Shown: positions 8,300-17,312, counted from the first letter of the stretch. The stretch is DNA of 64,000 nt from Adhaeribacter aerolatus (GCF_007991635.1 NZ_BJYS01000013.1:62001-126000), one strand, 5' to 3'. Numbers and translations: made by a program. Notes: generated by a model not told the origin, from the letters alone.

Positions 8300-9964
8300 A
8301 TGAAAAAGTATAATATATTAAGTTTAGTATTTATTTTCCTGCTCTCGGCCACCAGTTGCCAGGATTTTCTGGAAGAAGAAAACCGATCCAATATGGAATC
8401 GGACCAATATTATGCCACTGCTGAGGGCTACGATAAACTGGTGAATTCGGCGTACTCTACTTTGCGCACCGTTTACAGCGAGCCCTGGTTGTTTGCTGCC
8501 GGCACCGATTTATTTGTGGAAGGCCGCGATGCCCAGCCCAAAGGCATTAGCGAATACCGCGAACTAACGCCCGAGGAAGCCGCCGTAGAAGTTTTTTACC
8601 GCAACGCTTATACCGCCATTCAGGTTTGTAATACGGCCTTGTACTTCAACGACAAAACCGCCACCAACGCCAATTTACCCGTGCGGAAAGGCGAAGTTCA
8701 GTTTTTAAGAGCTTACTACTATTTCCTGCTGGTACAGAATTTTGGCGGTGTAGCCTTAGTTACCGATCGGTTTACGGCACCGCAGGGCTCGTTCCAGCGC
8801 AATTCGGCCGAAGAAGTTTATGCCTTTGTTTTGAAAGAAATGAACGAAGCGCTGGCAGCCGTACCAGAAAATCCATCTGAATTCGGGCGGGTATCTAAAA
8901 GAGCCATTCGGCATTATCTGGCCAAGGTACACCTGACCCGGGGTTACGAAACATTTGGTAGCCGCGAAGATTTCGTACAGGCTGCCGCCCTTGCCGATGC
9001 CGCTATTGCTAACCAAGCCTTAACCATTCCGTTCGAAACGCTCTTCTATCCGGGCAACGAACGCAATGCCGAAATTCTTTTCTCTATTCAGTACGACCCG
9101 GGTTCTATTCAAAATCCGCAATCGGGTGGTCATAACCAGAACTATTGGTTCGGGCCTTACATGGGTGGCCAGGGCGCTGCTCAAGGTTATCCGCAACGGG
9201 CTTACCGCTTGGTACCAACCATGTATTTGTTCGATGCTTTTACCCAGAACGATGCCCGGTTTGATGCCACTTTTATGCTGGAATATTATACCCGCTACTA
9301 CGATTACTACGACAAGAGTTCCGAAAGAAATAACCTAAACGTACGGTTTTACTATGCGCCAAAATGGGCTTCGAGCCCGGCCGATATTGCCGCCTGGAAG
9401 GCCGCTAACCCTACCCGCCGCAATGCCGCGCAGGTAATTCCTTACTCCGCCGCCTGGGAAGCCTCTACCAGCACCGCTTTAGATAATGCCACGCCAGCTA
9501 TTAAAAAGTTCGACGACCCCAAAGCCGCTTTTGGTAACCCCACCAGTACCCGCGATATTTTCCTGGCCCGCTTAGGCGAAACGTACCTGATTGCCGCGGA
9601 AGCTTACTTTAAATTAGGCGATAACGCTACGGCGGCTCAACGCATAAACGAGGTAAGAAAAAGAGCCGCTAAACCGGGTACTCCAGGCGCAATGGCCATT
9701 ACACCAGCCGATGTAACCATTAATTTTATTCTGGACGAAAGAGCCCGCGAACTGGCCGGCGAATACCACCGGTGGTTCGACCTGAAACGTACCGGCACCT
9801 TAGTAGAAAGAACCCGTTTGTACAACCGCGATATTCGCAACTGGTTTAACCGGGGCATTAATCCTTTTGAAGGTGCCGGCGGTGCCCTGAAAGTGCTGCG
9901 CCCGATTCCTTCCCGTGCCCTTATCCTGAACGAAGGGGAATTTGAGCAAAACCCAGGTTACTAA
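8300..9964 (+). CDS. SusD/RagB-family surface lipoprotein
   Basis: The ligand-binding lid for the SusC-type channel upstream. The 554-residue protein has a lipoprotein signal with lipobox ATSC (Cys20) followed by an acidic stretch (QDFLEEE), as in Bacteroidota surface-exported lipoproteins. The N-terminal TPR-like half (to about residue 230) holds KGEVQFLRAYYYFLLVQNFGG, and the C-terminal RagB/SusD half includes DERARELAGEYHRWFDLKRTG and the final LRPIPSRAL...FEQNPGY. It is co-transcribed with the SusC gene and ends in a strong terminator. Confidence 0.97.
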   Translation: MKKYNILSLVFIFLLSATSCQDFLEEENRSNMESDQYYATAEGYDKLVNSAYSTLRTVYSEPWLFAAGTDLFVEGRDAQPKGISEYRELTPEEAAVEVFYRNAYTAIQVCNTALYFNDKTATNANLPVRKGEVQFLRAYYYFLLVQNFGGVALVTDRFTAPQGSFQRNSAEEVYAFVLKEMNEALAAVPENPSEFGRVSKRAIRHYLAKVHLTRGYETFGSREDFVQAAALADAAIANQALTIPFETLFYPGNERNAEILFSIQYDPGSIQNPQSGGHNQNYWFGPYMGGQGAAQGYPQRAYRLVPTMYLFDAFTQNDARFDATFMLEYYTRYYDYYDKSSERNNLNVRFYYAPKWASSPADIAAWKAANPTRRNAAQVIPYSAAWEASTSTALDNATPAIKKFDDPKAAFGNPTSTRDIFLARLGETYLIAAEAYFKLGDNATAAQRINEVRKRAAKPGTPGAMAITPADVTINFILDERARELAGEYHRWFDLKRTGTLVERTRLYNRDIRNWFNRGINPFEGAGGALKVLRPIPSRALILNEGEFEQNPGY

Positions 9965-9978
9965 GCGGCCCCGCTTGT

Positions 9979-10026
9979 AAATAAAAATACCTGGCCTGAA
10001 TTTTCAGGTCAGGTATTTTTATTTAC
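9979..10026 (+). terminator. terminator of the SusC-SusD operon
   Basis: Long near-perfect inverted repeat: AAATAAAAATACCTGGCCTGAA pairs with the mirrored arm ending in AGGTATTTTTATTT, with a very short loop around 10001-10003 and one mismatch in the stem. A/T-rich flanks on both sides suit bidirectional termination with the convergent gene ending at 10104. Confidence 0.85.
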
Positions 10027-10103
10027 AATATTCTCCAATAAAACTTTTCTTCAATTTTCCGCCAATAAATTCCTTTAAACAGGCCGGCAGGTATCTATTA
10101 CTT

Positions 10104-10442
10104 TCACCCGGTTCTTTCAACCACACTAAAATGGCCTCTTAAAACAATATAAGACAAGCCCAGCACATTTAAAGTAGTGGTTCCGAGCAAAGCCACCAAA
10201 ACCGTATCGCCTAAGCCAATATTCTTTTTATTCATCAGCAAAATATACAGCACGGCTATTAACCAGAGGGTAACTACGGCGGCGGTCCAGACGGCAAGCC
10301 ATTTGCGGTGCGAGGTATCTTCGCGGTAACGCTGGTTTTCGAATAAGCGGCGCTGGGCCATTAAATCGCCCGAGTCTATGTCAGCGTCGGGATCTTGGCT
10401 GGTGGGCCGCGATCCGATAATATCTGCTAAATTCCTGGCCAC
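10104..10442 (-). CDS. two-TM membrane protein, candidate toxin of a Panacea pair
   Basis: A 112-residue protein with a soluble, charged N-terminal half (to about residue 47, including two acidic stretches) and two closely spaced membrane helices (about 49-70 and 79-101) ending in LLGTTTLNVLGLSYIVLRGHF-like sequence. It starts with GTG at 10442, six bases after the stop of the Panacea-domain gene, so the two are almost certainly one operon with antitoxin first. Panacea proteins are known to neutralise many unrelated toxins encoded next to them, some of which act on membranes. The toxin role is inferred from order, size and topology only; a simple accessory membrane protein is the alternative. 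Confidence 0.6.
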   Translation of the reverse strand: MARNLADIIGSRPTSQDPDADIDSGDLMAQRRLFENQRYREDTSHRKWLAVWTAAVVTLWLIAVLYILLMNKKNIGLGDTVLVALLGTTTLNVLGLSYIVLRGHFSVVERTG

Positions 10443-10448
10443 GTATAT

Positions 10449-10901
10449 TTATATCTCAATTTCAGAAAAATATTCTTTTATGTACTCGTTCGGAATGGGC
10501 TGGTTCCAGGTAAAAGAAGTTTCTTTCGTAGTTTTATCCCAGGGGCTGCCCGGCATATGCGACCAGTCGGATAGTTGGGTAGCGCTGAATGGGGCATAAT
10601 TATCTATAATTTTATTTAAAGCCTCCGTAACGGCCGGGTCCCCGGCAATCTCTTTCAGCGAATCGTCGGATACCTCAATTACTTTATCAAAATCAACGCC
10701 TTTCCGGGTTTTAGGAAACACCGGCCCAAATGGCCAGGCTTTGGGCTTCTCGTCTAATAAAACATGGTTATACCGGGCCAGAAAATAACCGTAGGCAATA
10801 AAAAGTAATTTCTGTACCTTGGTTACATTCAGGACAATACCTTTTTTATAGGCCAGCGCCAATAAATATTTAGCAACAACGGTACTATCGTAGGTAGTCA
10901 T
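10449..10901 (-). CDS. Panacea-domain (DUF4065) protein, candidate antitoxin
   Basis: A 150-residue protein made up essentially of one Panacea domain (formerly DUF4065, SocA-like). The family signature is clear: VQKLLFIAYGYFLAR at about residues 28-42, then LLDEKPKAWPFGPVFP, matching the family's KL.Y.A...L and AW..GPV.P motifs. Panacea domains act as antitoxins for diverse toxins (PanAT systems). The partner membrane protein follows immediately. A conserved Panacea N-terminus is retained and no DNA-binding extension is present, so autoregulation, if any, would be unusual. Domain call secure; antitoxin role is by analogy. Confidence 0.85.
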   Translation of the reverse strand: MTTYDSTVVAKYLLALAYKKGIVLNVTKVQKLLFIAYGYFLARYNHVLLDEKPKAWPFGPVFPKTRKGVDFDKVIEVSDDSLKEIAGDPAVTEALNKIIDNYAPFSATQLSDWSHMPGSPWDKTTKETSFTWNQPIPNEYIKEYFSEIEI

Positions 10902-11208
10902 AAATTTTATCTTGGAGTAAATTTATAAATAATAATACCATCATCCAACTTGGTTTAATTTACTGACTATTAACGGCATACTACTGCTACCAGCGTCAAT
11001 AAAAAAGCTTACCTAAGAAATAAAATAAGTAAATAGGCGTATTATTTTACTTTTTTTACTAAATATTGGTTCTCTTTATACTTATTTCTATCGTAGAAAA
11101 GAGAAATGCCTGCAAGTTAAAGGTATCTGTGGCTAATTACCTGGGCAACATGCGTAGGGCAATAGCCTTGTGCCGGCCAATTAATCATTGACCTAAATAA
11201 GACTATAC
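10902..11208. other. divergent intergenic region between Panacea pair and GNAT gene
   Basis: About 300 bp, very AT-rich (10920-11110). It must hold the promoters of the Panacea operon (minus) and of the acetyltransferase gene (plus). I see no gene, palindrome or clear TAnnTTTG box. Confidence 0.4.
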
Positions 11209-11661
11209 ATGTTTTTTAGAGAAGCCAAAATAGAAGACATCCCTAAGATGCACACCGTTAGAATGGCCGTGCAGGAAAATAAATTGTCGGACCCCGCGCG
11301 CATTACTCCGGAAGATTATACCCTGCTGCTAACGGAACGAGGCAAAGGCTGGGTTTGCGATGTAGAAGGTGATATTCTGGGCTTTGCTATTGTAGACTTA
11401 CAGGAAGCGCTGGTTTGGGCTTTGTTTGTTTTGCCCGAGCAGGAGGGCAACTTTATCGGCCGTATGCTCCACGACATGATGATTTCCTGGTGCTTCTCAC
11501 GGGGTATTCCAAAATTAACCTTAACGACTGCTCCCGGCACCCGCGCCGAAAAGTTTTACCAGAAATCGGGCTGGCAAAAAATAGGTATTACCGAAACCGG
11601 CGAAGTACAGTTTCAGTTGGAAAACAACCTGGATGAATTAATTGCCCCTGAGCAGATTTAG
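11209..11661 (+). CDS. GNAT-family N-acetyltransferase
   Basis: An acetyl-CoA-dependent acetyltransferase of 150 residues. It begins FREAKIEDIPKMHTVR, the usual first strand and helix of the fold. The acetyl-CoA loop is EQEGNFIGRML (about residues 77-87), a degenerate form of the Q/RxxGxG/A motif, and the end RAEKFYQKSGWQKIG is typical. The next gene starts five bases after the stop, so it is co-transcribed with a Crp/Fnr-type regulator. The substrate is unknown. Confidence 0.88.
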   Translation: MFFREAKIEDIPKMHTVRMAVQENKLSDPARITPEDYTLLLTERGKGWVCDVEGDILGFAIVDLQEALVWALFVLPEQEGNFIGRMLHDMMISWCFSRGIPKLTLTTAPGTRAEKFYQKSGWQKIGITETGEVQFQLENNLDELIAPEQI

Positions 11662-11666
11662 CTTCC

Positions 11667-12251
11667 ATGTTGCGCCGCGACCAGATACAGGCAATATTCC
11701 GGCAGATGGCCGGTATTAACGAAGAAGAATGGCAGGCTTTTGCGCAACACCTGGAAGAAGTTACTTTTCCCAAGCATGATTATTTGTGCCGGGCCGGCGA
11801 AACCGCGCAGTATTTATATTTTATTTATACCGGGGCTGTACGGGTTTACCACCAAACCGAAGAGCAGGAATTTACCCTTAACTTTCATTTTGAAAACGAA
11901 TTTGTAACAGCGTTCTCTTCTTTTATTACCCAAACGCCTTCGCGCGTAAGTTTGCAGGCGCTCGAACAGGTACAGGCATCGCGTATTCACCACCAGCATC
12001 TTTATAATACCTATCAGCAATATCACCACGCCGAAAGGATTGGCCGCTTGTTTGCCGAAAAGCTCTACGTGCAAAAAACCAACCGCGAAATAGATTTACT
12101 ATCACTATCGGCGGAGCAGCAATATTTAAACCTGTTGCAGAAAAATCCGAAATTAATTAGCCAGATCTCGGTAAAGCACCTGGCCTCTTACCTGGGCATT
12201 CATCCCGAAAGCTTAAGCCGCATCCGGCATAAACTGGCTGTAAATTCCTAA
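11667..12251 (+). CDS. Crp/Fnr-family transcriptional regulator
   Basis: A 194-residue regulator with an N-terminal cyclic-nucleotide-binding-type jelly roll (about 20-130; LCRAGETAQYLYFIYTGAVRVY matches the double-psi signature) and a C-terminal winged helix whose recognition segment reads HLASYLGIHPESLSRIRHKL. The consensus phosphate-binding Arg-Ser of true cAMP receptors is not evident and there are no N-terminal cysteines for an FeS cluster, so the effector is unknown, as for most short Bacteroidota members. It lies five bases after the GNAT gene and upstream of a DoxX-like and a flavohaemoglobin gene, so a redox or nitrosative role is possible but unproven. Confidence 0.9.
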   Translation: MLRRDQIQAIFRQMAGINEEEWQAFAQHLEEVTFPKHDYLCRAGETAQYLYFIYTGAVRVYHQTEEQEFTLNFHFENEFVTAFSSFITQTPSRVSLQALEQVQASRIHHQHLYNTYQQYHHAERIGRLFAEKLYVQKTNREIDLLSLSAEQQYLNLLQKNPKLISQISVKHLASYLGIHPESLSRIRHKLAVNS

Positions 12252-12368
12252 CCTACATCATTTATTATGGGGTTAGCTTGGTTGCATCTTTGTCTTACCG
12301 TTTAGCTAAATATTAAACCGGGCTAAAGCAGGTAAATAAAATTTGTATCAACCCTAAATAAGTAAGTT

Positions 12369-12878
12369 ATGGCACCATTAATTGTTCTGCTGGCTGTTTT
12401 CGCGGCCACCTGGTCATTGGGCCGCGCCCTAAAACTCCGAAAATTAAACTTAAACCAAAGTGGCCGCGTAGCCATGTGCGCCATGCTGCTGTTTGCCGGC
12501 ACCTCGCATTTTTACCTGACCAAAGGCATGGTGCTTACTATGCCTGATTTTCTACCGGCCAAAGAGGCCCTTGTTTACTTTACCGGCGTGTCGGAAATAA
12601 TTTTCGGAATTGGTTTGCTATTTGAATCTACCCGCCGGCTTACCAGCGTGCTGCTATTCTTATTTTTCCTGGCTGTGCTGCCCGCCAATATTGTGGCTGC
12701 GTTTAAGCACGTAGATATTCCGTCGGCTACTTATACCGGCCCCGGCCTTAATTACCTCTGGTTCCGGATTCCTTTGCAGTTATTATTTATACCCTGGACT
12801 TATTATTTTGGTTACCGCCAGCAATCTTTTACAGTTGATACCATAAAACCAGCAATTAAATCGCCCAAGCTGGCTTAA
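12369..12878 (+). CDS. DoxX-like membrane protein
   Basis: A 169-residue integral membrane protein with four to five helices (about 2-18, 30-50, 65-85, 93-115 and 128-148). The core motif MLLFAGTSHF...MPDFLP followed by TGVSEIIFGIGLLFESTRR matches DoxX/DoxD-related small membrane proteins, which often accompany redox-stress genes. It has its own 117-bp upstream region after the Crp/Fnr-type gene and is convergent with the flavohaemoglobin. The biochemical role is unknown. Confidence 0.8.
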   Translation: MAPLIVLLAVFAATWSLGRALKLRKLNLNQSGRVAMCAMLLFAGTSHFYLTKGMVLTMPDFLPAKEALVYFTGVSEIIFGIGLLFESTRRLTSVLLFLFFLAVLPANIVAAFKHVDIPSATYTGPGLNYLWFRIPLQLLFIPWTYYFGYRQQSFTVDTIKPAIKSPKLA

Positions 12879-12905
12879 TGGTTTTCAGCAAAAGGAGCCA
12901 AACAA

Positions 12906-12932
12906 AACGGAGCAGTTTTAAGCTGCTCCGTT
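12906..12932. terminator. bidirectional terminator between DoxX-like gene and hmp
   Basis: Stem AACGGAGCAG (12906-12915) pairs perfectly with CTGCTCCGTT (12923-12932) across a 7-nt loop. It lies between two convergent stops (12878 and 12976) in A/T-rich flanks. Confidence 0.75.
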
Positions 12933-12975
12933 CGCCCATTATTTATTTTACCGGTTTGCACCAGAACTTACCTGT

Positions 12976-14193
12976 TTAATTTAGCGTCAGCATGGTAGGG
13001 CCGAACTCCTCGTAATGAATTGCTTCTTTGGAAATTCCTAAAGCCACCAAATCGTGGTACTGCTTTTTAATAAAGGGTGCCGGGCCGCAGATATAATAAT
13101 CAGCATCGGGCAAAATAGCTTTGTCCTGCAGCACGTTTAAATCTACAATACCGGTATAATATCCTTCTACTGGTAAAGGCTCGTGGTGCGAATCGTAAAA
13201 AATATGTTTTTTTAGTTTATTGTGCTGGTTGGCTAAACGGATAATTGGCTCGCGGAAGGCATGTACAGATTGGTTACGGCTGCCGTGTATCCAAACAATT
13301 TCGCGGTTACGACCGGTATTAACCAACGACTCCAGCATACTGATTAAAGGCGTTTGCCCTACGCCCCCGCTGATTAAAACAACCGGATTGGTTTTATTAA
13401 CATCCAGCACAAAATCGCCGGCCGGCGGCGCTACTTCAATAATATCGCCTTCCTTTACAAACTCATGCAGCCGGTTACTAATCATACCGTCGGGTTTAAT
13501 ATGTGCGCCGGTTTCTTTTTTAACCGAAATGCGGTAAAAACCGCCATTGGGTGCATTAGACAAACTATACTGGCGCGGCTGAAATAATTTTAATTCTGGT
13601 AAAAACAGACGTACGCTAATATATTGCCCTGGTAAAAAGTCTGCTACCTGTCCGCCATCTACCGGATGTAAATAAAAAGAAGTAATTTCTTCGGATTCCT
13701 TTATTTTTTGCTTCACCACAAAAGGCCGCCAGCCGGTCCAGCCACCTTCTTTGGCTACGGCATCGCGGTATAAATTGCTTTCCACCCCAATCATCAGGTT
13801 AGCCAACTGGTTATACGCCACGCCCCAAGCTTCAATTAATTCTGGCGTAGCGGCTTCGCCCAGTACTTCGCTGATAGAAGCCAGCAAATTGCGGCCCACA
13901 ATGGCGTACTGCTCGGGCCGGATATCTAAACTTACGTGTTTATGCCCGATGCGGGTAACGGCCGTGGTTAATACCGAGGGGTCATCAATATTTTCGGCGT
14001 AGGCCAGTACCGCCATTGCCAACGCGGTTTGCTGCTTACCACTCTGCTGATTACCCATGTTAAAAGTGTTTTTTAAATCAGGGTTGTGGCCAAACATGCG
14101 CTTGTAAAAGTGCGAGGTTAGTGCTACGCCGTGTTCCCTTAAAATGGGCACTGTGGCTTTAACTAATTCTTTTTGTTTTGCTGTTAGCATCAT
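12976..14193 (-). CDS. hmp: flavohaemoglobin / nitric oxide dioxygenase
   Basis: Converts NO and O2 to nitrate using NAD(P)H, detoxifying NO in the cytoplasm. All three domains are present in 405 residues: globin (1-140) with B10 Tyr30, E7 Gln54 and proximal His86; an FAD domain (about 155-260) with the RQYSLSN flavin motif; and an NAD domain with LISGGVGQTPLISML and YYICGPAPF. Length equals the family norm of about 400. Two adjacent ATG codons are possible starts. The nearest regulator is the Crp/Fnr-type protein at 11667-12251; a long 965-bp upstream region leaves room for a control site, but no NsrR-type box was recognised. Confidence 0.97.
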   Translation of the reverse strand: MMLTAKQKELVKATVPILREHGVALTSHFYKRMFGHNPDLKNTFNMGNQQSGKQQTALAMAVLAYAENIDDPSVLTTAVTRIGHKHVSLDIRPEQYAIVGRNLLASISEVLGEAATPELIEAWGVAYNQLANLMIGVESNLYRDAVAKEGGWTGWRPFVVKQKIKESEEITSFYLHPVDGGQVADFLPGQYISVRLFLPELKLFQPRQYSLSNAPNGGFYRISVKKETGAHIKPDGMISNRLHEFVKEGDIIEVAPPAGDFVLDVNKTNPVVLISGGVGQTPLISMLESLVNTGRNREIVWIHGSRNQSVHAFREPIIRLANQHNKLKKHIFYDSHHEPLPVEGYYTGIVDLNVLQDKAILPDADYYICGPAPFIKKQYHDLVALGISKEAIHYEEFGPTMLTLN

Positions 14194-15158
14194 TTAAATA
14201 TTTAGTGGTTAATATCTGCTGGTTACTACTTTCATTTTTTAATTATTTAATTAAGCCAAATCGGTTTTACCAGTTACTCTTTTAGGTTGGGTTGGGTAAA
14301 TTTGCTGCAAAGGTGTTGCTAATTGAATTATAATAAAATGATTAAGAACAGCGGTACAACTGATAAATATTAATGGGGGAGTTGTTTCGTCTTTCTTTTC
14401 CGACCAAAAGCAGGCACTAACGGCGGGCTAGCACCAACCATTATAAAGCTACTGCCCAACTACTTGCCAGTGAAAACGCGCAGTCTAGGCAATGGTATAT
14501 TCCAGCTTGTTTTTAAATGCCAAGCGGCTTCTGTGAAGTAAACGGTTTATTTAGTTAAAAGTACGGTATAAGGGCAAATCTTATCAGTTAAAAGCCGCTA
14601 TGGCTTCTTTAATGCTTTTAACAAACGCGGGTTCTATTCTGCTTTAAGCCAGAATCTAAACGAATAGCGGCGCCAGCGCGGCTAGCCTTAAACTTAGATT
14701 TACTTTAGTTAACCAGAATGTCGCTGCTGCACCATAAGCTACTTAGCGATAAATGCCTGCGCAATACAAAGCACTTATAAAATAGCTTCAACCGGCAAGA
14801 ACCTTACACGTTACCATCCGGCTTAAAACAATATTCACAAGTTAATAAAGCACTATTAATACAAAACACGTCACAAAATTTATTTTTAGAAGATTAATAA
14901 TATTAAACTGAATTCACACCTGTCCATTATCTACTCTCAAATAATTATTATTCTAACCACGGCTTTTTTACCAATTTCTTAATCGCCTGATTATTATACC
15001 ACACAAAATGTTTAAACAGATGAAAATTATAAAATATCTATATTCAGCTATTTTAAATATCAATTTTTAGTATTTATTTTGAAATTGAATATTTTTAAGT
15101 CATATAACTTACAATCAGCCCACATCACAACAACGCATTATTAATTAAATGCAATAAC
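14194..15158. other. 965-bp intergenic region without supported gene
   Basis: The longest gene-free stretch of the window, lying between divergent hmp and a large lipoprotein gene. It contains many stops in all frames. On the minus strand, around 14588-14645, a short stretch reads like a protein C-terminus (EPAFVKSIKEAIAAFN, then stop) but is interrupted upstream in frame, so it may be a decayed gene; this is weak. From 14840 the DNA becomes very AT-rich and probably carries the lipoprotein promoter. No RNA gene or repeat was recognised. Confidence 0.4.
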
Positions 15159-17252
15159 ATGAAACAGTATTACCAGGCAGGTATCCTGCGCCCAAAATTC
15201 TTAACCTTACTATTGCTGGTGGCAGCCCTTTTTAACGGCTGCTCCGAAACCGAAAAAAACCCTGTAAAACCCGAGGATTCTACTTTTGCCGTCGAAAGTA
15301 CCCATGTTAAAACCTACGAATTGGTTACCCTGAATACCCAAAAAACAGTAGACAGTTCTACTAAGGGTACGTTTGGTCAGGTTCCGGTTGATTTAATAAA
15401 AACCTCGGACAGCACCCTTACTTTTATTGTACCGGACGTGGCCGCCGGCGGACAGGCACTTAAATTTGCCTCCACAACTATCGATTTCACCGTAGCCAAA
15501 ACCATTGAAGTAAGTTCAGAACAATTATTTACAACCGTATTCGGAAATTTCGATACCCGGTTAGCAGCGCTAAACCCTGCTACTGATGCCGAAAAAGAAG
15601 AAGTACAGCAACTGAATTTGTTTAAGAATAATTTTACACAAGCTTTAAACGCTTTACCAGCAGAGCAAAAAAGGCAAACCGTATTATTTTACGAGGCAAA
15701 CAAAGCCGCTTTTACGGCTTTTACCAACCAGGTAACTACTAACCTGGATGCCGCCACTACCCTCCGGCTGGCCAAGGTAAACCGGCAATCCGATTGCCCC
15801 GAAACCGATTATCGCTCGTTTTACGATTGCACATCGGCCAATATGGCCAACTCTTACGCCGCCTTTAATGTTAGCGCTAAAAAAATGCTGGAAATGGTAG
15901 CCATGGCCAGTGTTATGGGAGGCGTGGCCTTAAAACTTTCGGCTTTGGGACCGGTGGCTTTAGGTATTACCGCCGTAGGAATGGCCCTGCCTGTTACCAT
16001 GGCCCTATATTTAGGCGTAACCGAAGTTTGGCCTGCCTGGTTAAAACTACGATATGATACAAAATTGTTTTTAAAAGCCCCCTGGATATTCCGACAGGAA
16101 TTATTCGAGAAAATGAATATTTCTTTCCAAACTGATAAGGACGAAGATTTAAATTTAGACGCAGGCTTTAGAACGCTTAGCGCCGCCGATAATCAAAATA
16201 CCGAAACCAATTATATACCCCGCAGCAGCATTTCGTTCTTAAATATTTTTGCCCGCGTAAACACTTACTGGAATAAACTTACCGTCTTGTTCGGCGAGCT
16301 TCCAACGTTTCAGCCGGGTGAGCGGTTGATTAGCTTAGCCACCGAAAATATTCAGATAACAGCTATTTCTAACAGCCAGGTGCAATTAATAAGCAAAGCC
16401 GGCGAAAGCGCCAGATTCAAGTCTTTGTCCGGGAAAGACGAATCCTTCGATTTTAAAATTAAAGTAACCAAAGAAGGATTTACCCAGGAGAAAGTGGTAA
16501 GCGCCCAAGTAACCGGCCTGAAAGTTTACGCCGAAACCATAGAAAGCTACAGTGGCCATTTGCAACCTTTTGCCAGTACCGACCGCCGGGCATTTATTCC
16601 GCTGCAAGTAAAGGTAAAAGATGCCACTGGCAAGCTATTAGCCGGCGTTCAGGTAGAATGGCGCGTAAAATCGGGTGGCGGCAAGTTGTATTCCGCGCAA
16701 ACGGCATCTGTTCAAAATACCGCCACATCCCTTTCCCGCTCGGGCTGGGTAGATGACGACGGCATTGCCAGCATTGAGTTTTACCCCGGCCACGATGGCA
16801 TACAGGAAGTAGAAGCCATTACCCGGAAAAAAGACGGTTCTTTGGTAAGTGGCTCGCCGGTTTCCTTTAAAATGGGGGCACCCATCTTAGGCAAGTGGAA
16901 CCTGGTTTCCTACAAAACCCAATTCGAAAGCGCGGGTTGGAAAGCCAGAGAGATTGGCTCGGGCAATTATATCAATCTCACTACCGAGACCTATACCAAC
17001 GGCCAAATGATTTACTCCGACTTTTTTGACGGCAATACTTCCAAAGGCAGCTTCACCATTTCGGGCCACCGCTCTGCTCCCACTACTTATTTCCTGGGCT
17101 TCGACAACAAGAGCAGCAAACCCGCTTGTATAAACGGCACCTACACCATTAAGTCGCTTACTACTACCGAAATGATACTGGAAGGCAGCTTTAAAGTAGA
17201 ACGAAATGGCAGCTATTATAACCAGTACGAAGAAGTAATTTTTAAGAGGTAA
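15159..17252 (+). CDS. large multidomain surface lipoprotein with Ig-like and lipocalin-like C-terminus
   Basis: A 697-residue lipoprotein: the signal ends in lipobox LFNGC. Residues about 40-230 are a helix-rich region with no recognised family. Residues about 245-290 form two strongly hydrophobic Ala/Gly-rich helices (ASVMGGVALKLSALGPVALG), unusual in a lipoprotein and suggestive of membrane insertion. Residues about 475-575 look like a bacterial Ig-like (Big-1-type) domain, with VKVKDATGKLLAGVQVEWRV and later DDDGIASIEF. The last 120 residues begin ILGKWNLVSYK, as in Bacteroidota lipocalin-like domains. It stands alone as a monocistron after a long leader region. Function unknown. Confidence 0.75.
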   Translation: MKQYYQAGILRPKFLTLLLLVAALFNGCSETEKNPVKPEDSTFAVESTHVKTYELVTLNTQKTVDSSTKGTFGQVPVDLIKTSDSTLTFIVPDVAAGGQALKFASTTIDFTVAKTIEVSSEQLFTTVFGNFDTRLAALNPATDAEKEEVQQLNLFKNNFTQALNALPAEQKRQTVLFYEANKAAFTAFTNQVTTNLDAATTLRLAKVNRQSDCPETDYRSFYDCTSANMANSYAAFNVSAKKMLEMVAMASVMGGVALKLSALGPVALGITAVGMALPVTMALYLGVTEVWPAWLKLRYDTKLFLKAPWIFRQELFEKMNISFQTDKDEDLNLDAGFRTLSAADNQNTETNYIPRSSISFLNIFARVNTYWNKLTVLFGELPTFQPGERLISLATENIQITAISNSQVQLISKAGESARFKSLSGKDESFDFKIKVTKEGFTQEKVVSAQVTGLKVYAETIESYSGHLQPFASTDRRAFIPLQVKVKDATGKLLAGVQVEWRVKSGGGKLYSAQTASVQNTATSLSRSGWVDDDGIASIEFYPGHDGIQEVEAITRKKDGSLVSGSPVSFKMGAPILGKWNLVSYKTQFESAGWKAREIGSGNYINLTTETYTNGQMIYSDFFDGNTSKGSFTISGHRSAPTTYFLGFDNKSSKPACINGTYTIKSLTTTEMILEGSFKVERNGSYYNQYEEVIFKR

Positions 17253-17277
17253 ACACCTTATTATTAAAAATATTAGC

Positions 17278-17312
17278 AAAAAGGCCGCTTTATAGTAAAG
17301 CAGCATTTTTAT
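17278..17312 (+). terminator. probable terminator of the multidomain lipoprotein gene
   Basis: GCCGCTTTA (from 17283) and TAAAGCAGC form an imperfect stem around a TAG loop, followed by ATTTTTATTTT. One mismatch in the stem; the T-rich tail overlaps the -35 region of the next promoter. Confidence 0.5.

Noticed and set aside
14588-14645. Possible C-terminal remnant of a gene on the minus strand
   Set aside because: Only about 16 residues look protein-like and the frame is interrupted upstream; cannot be distinguished from chance.
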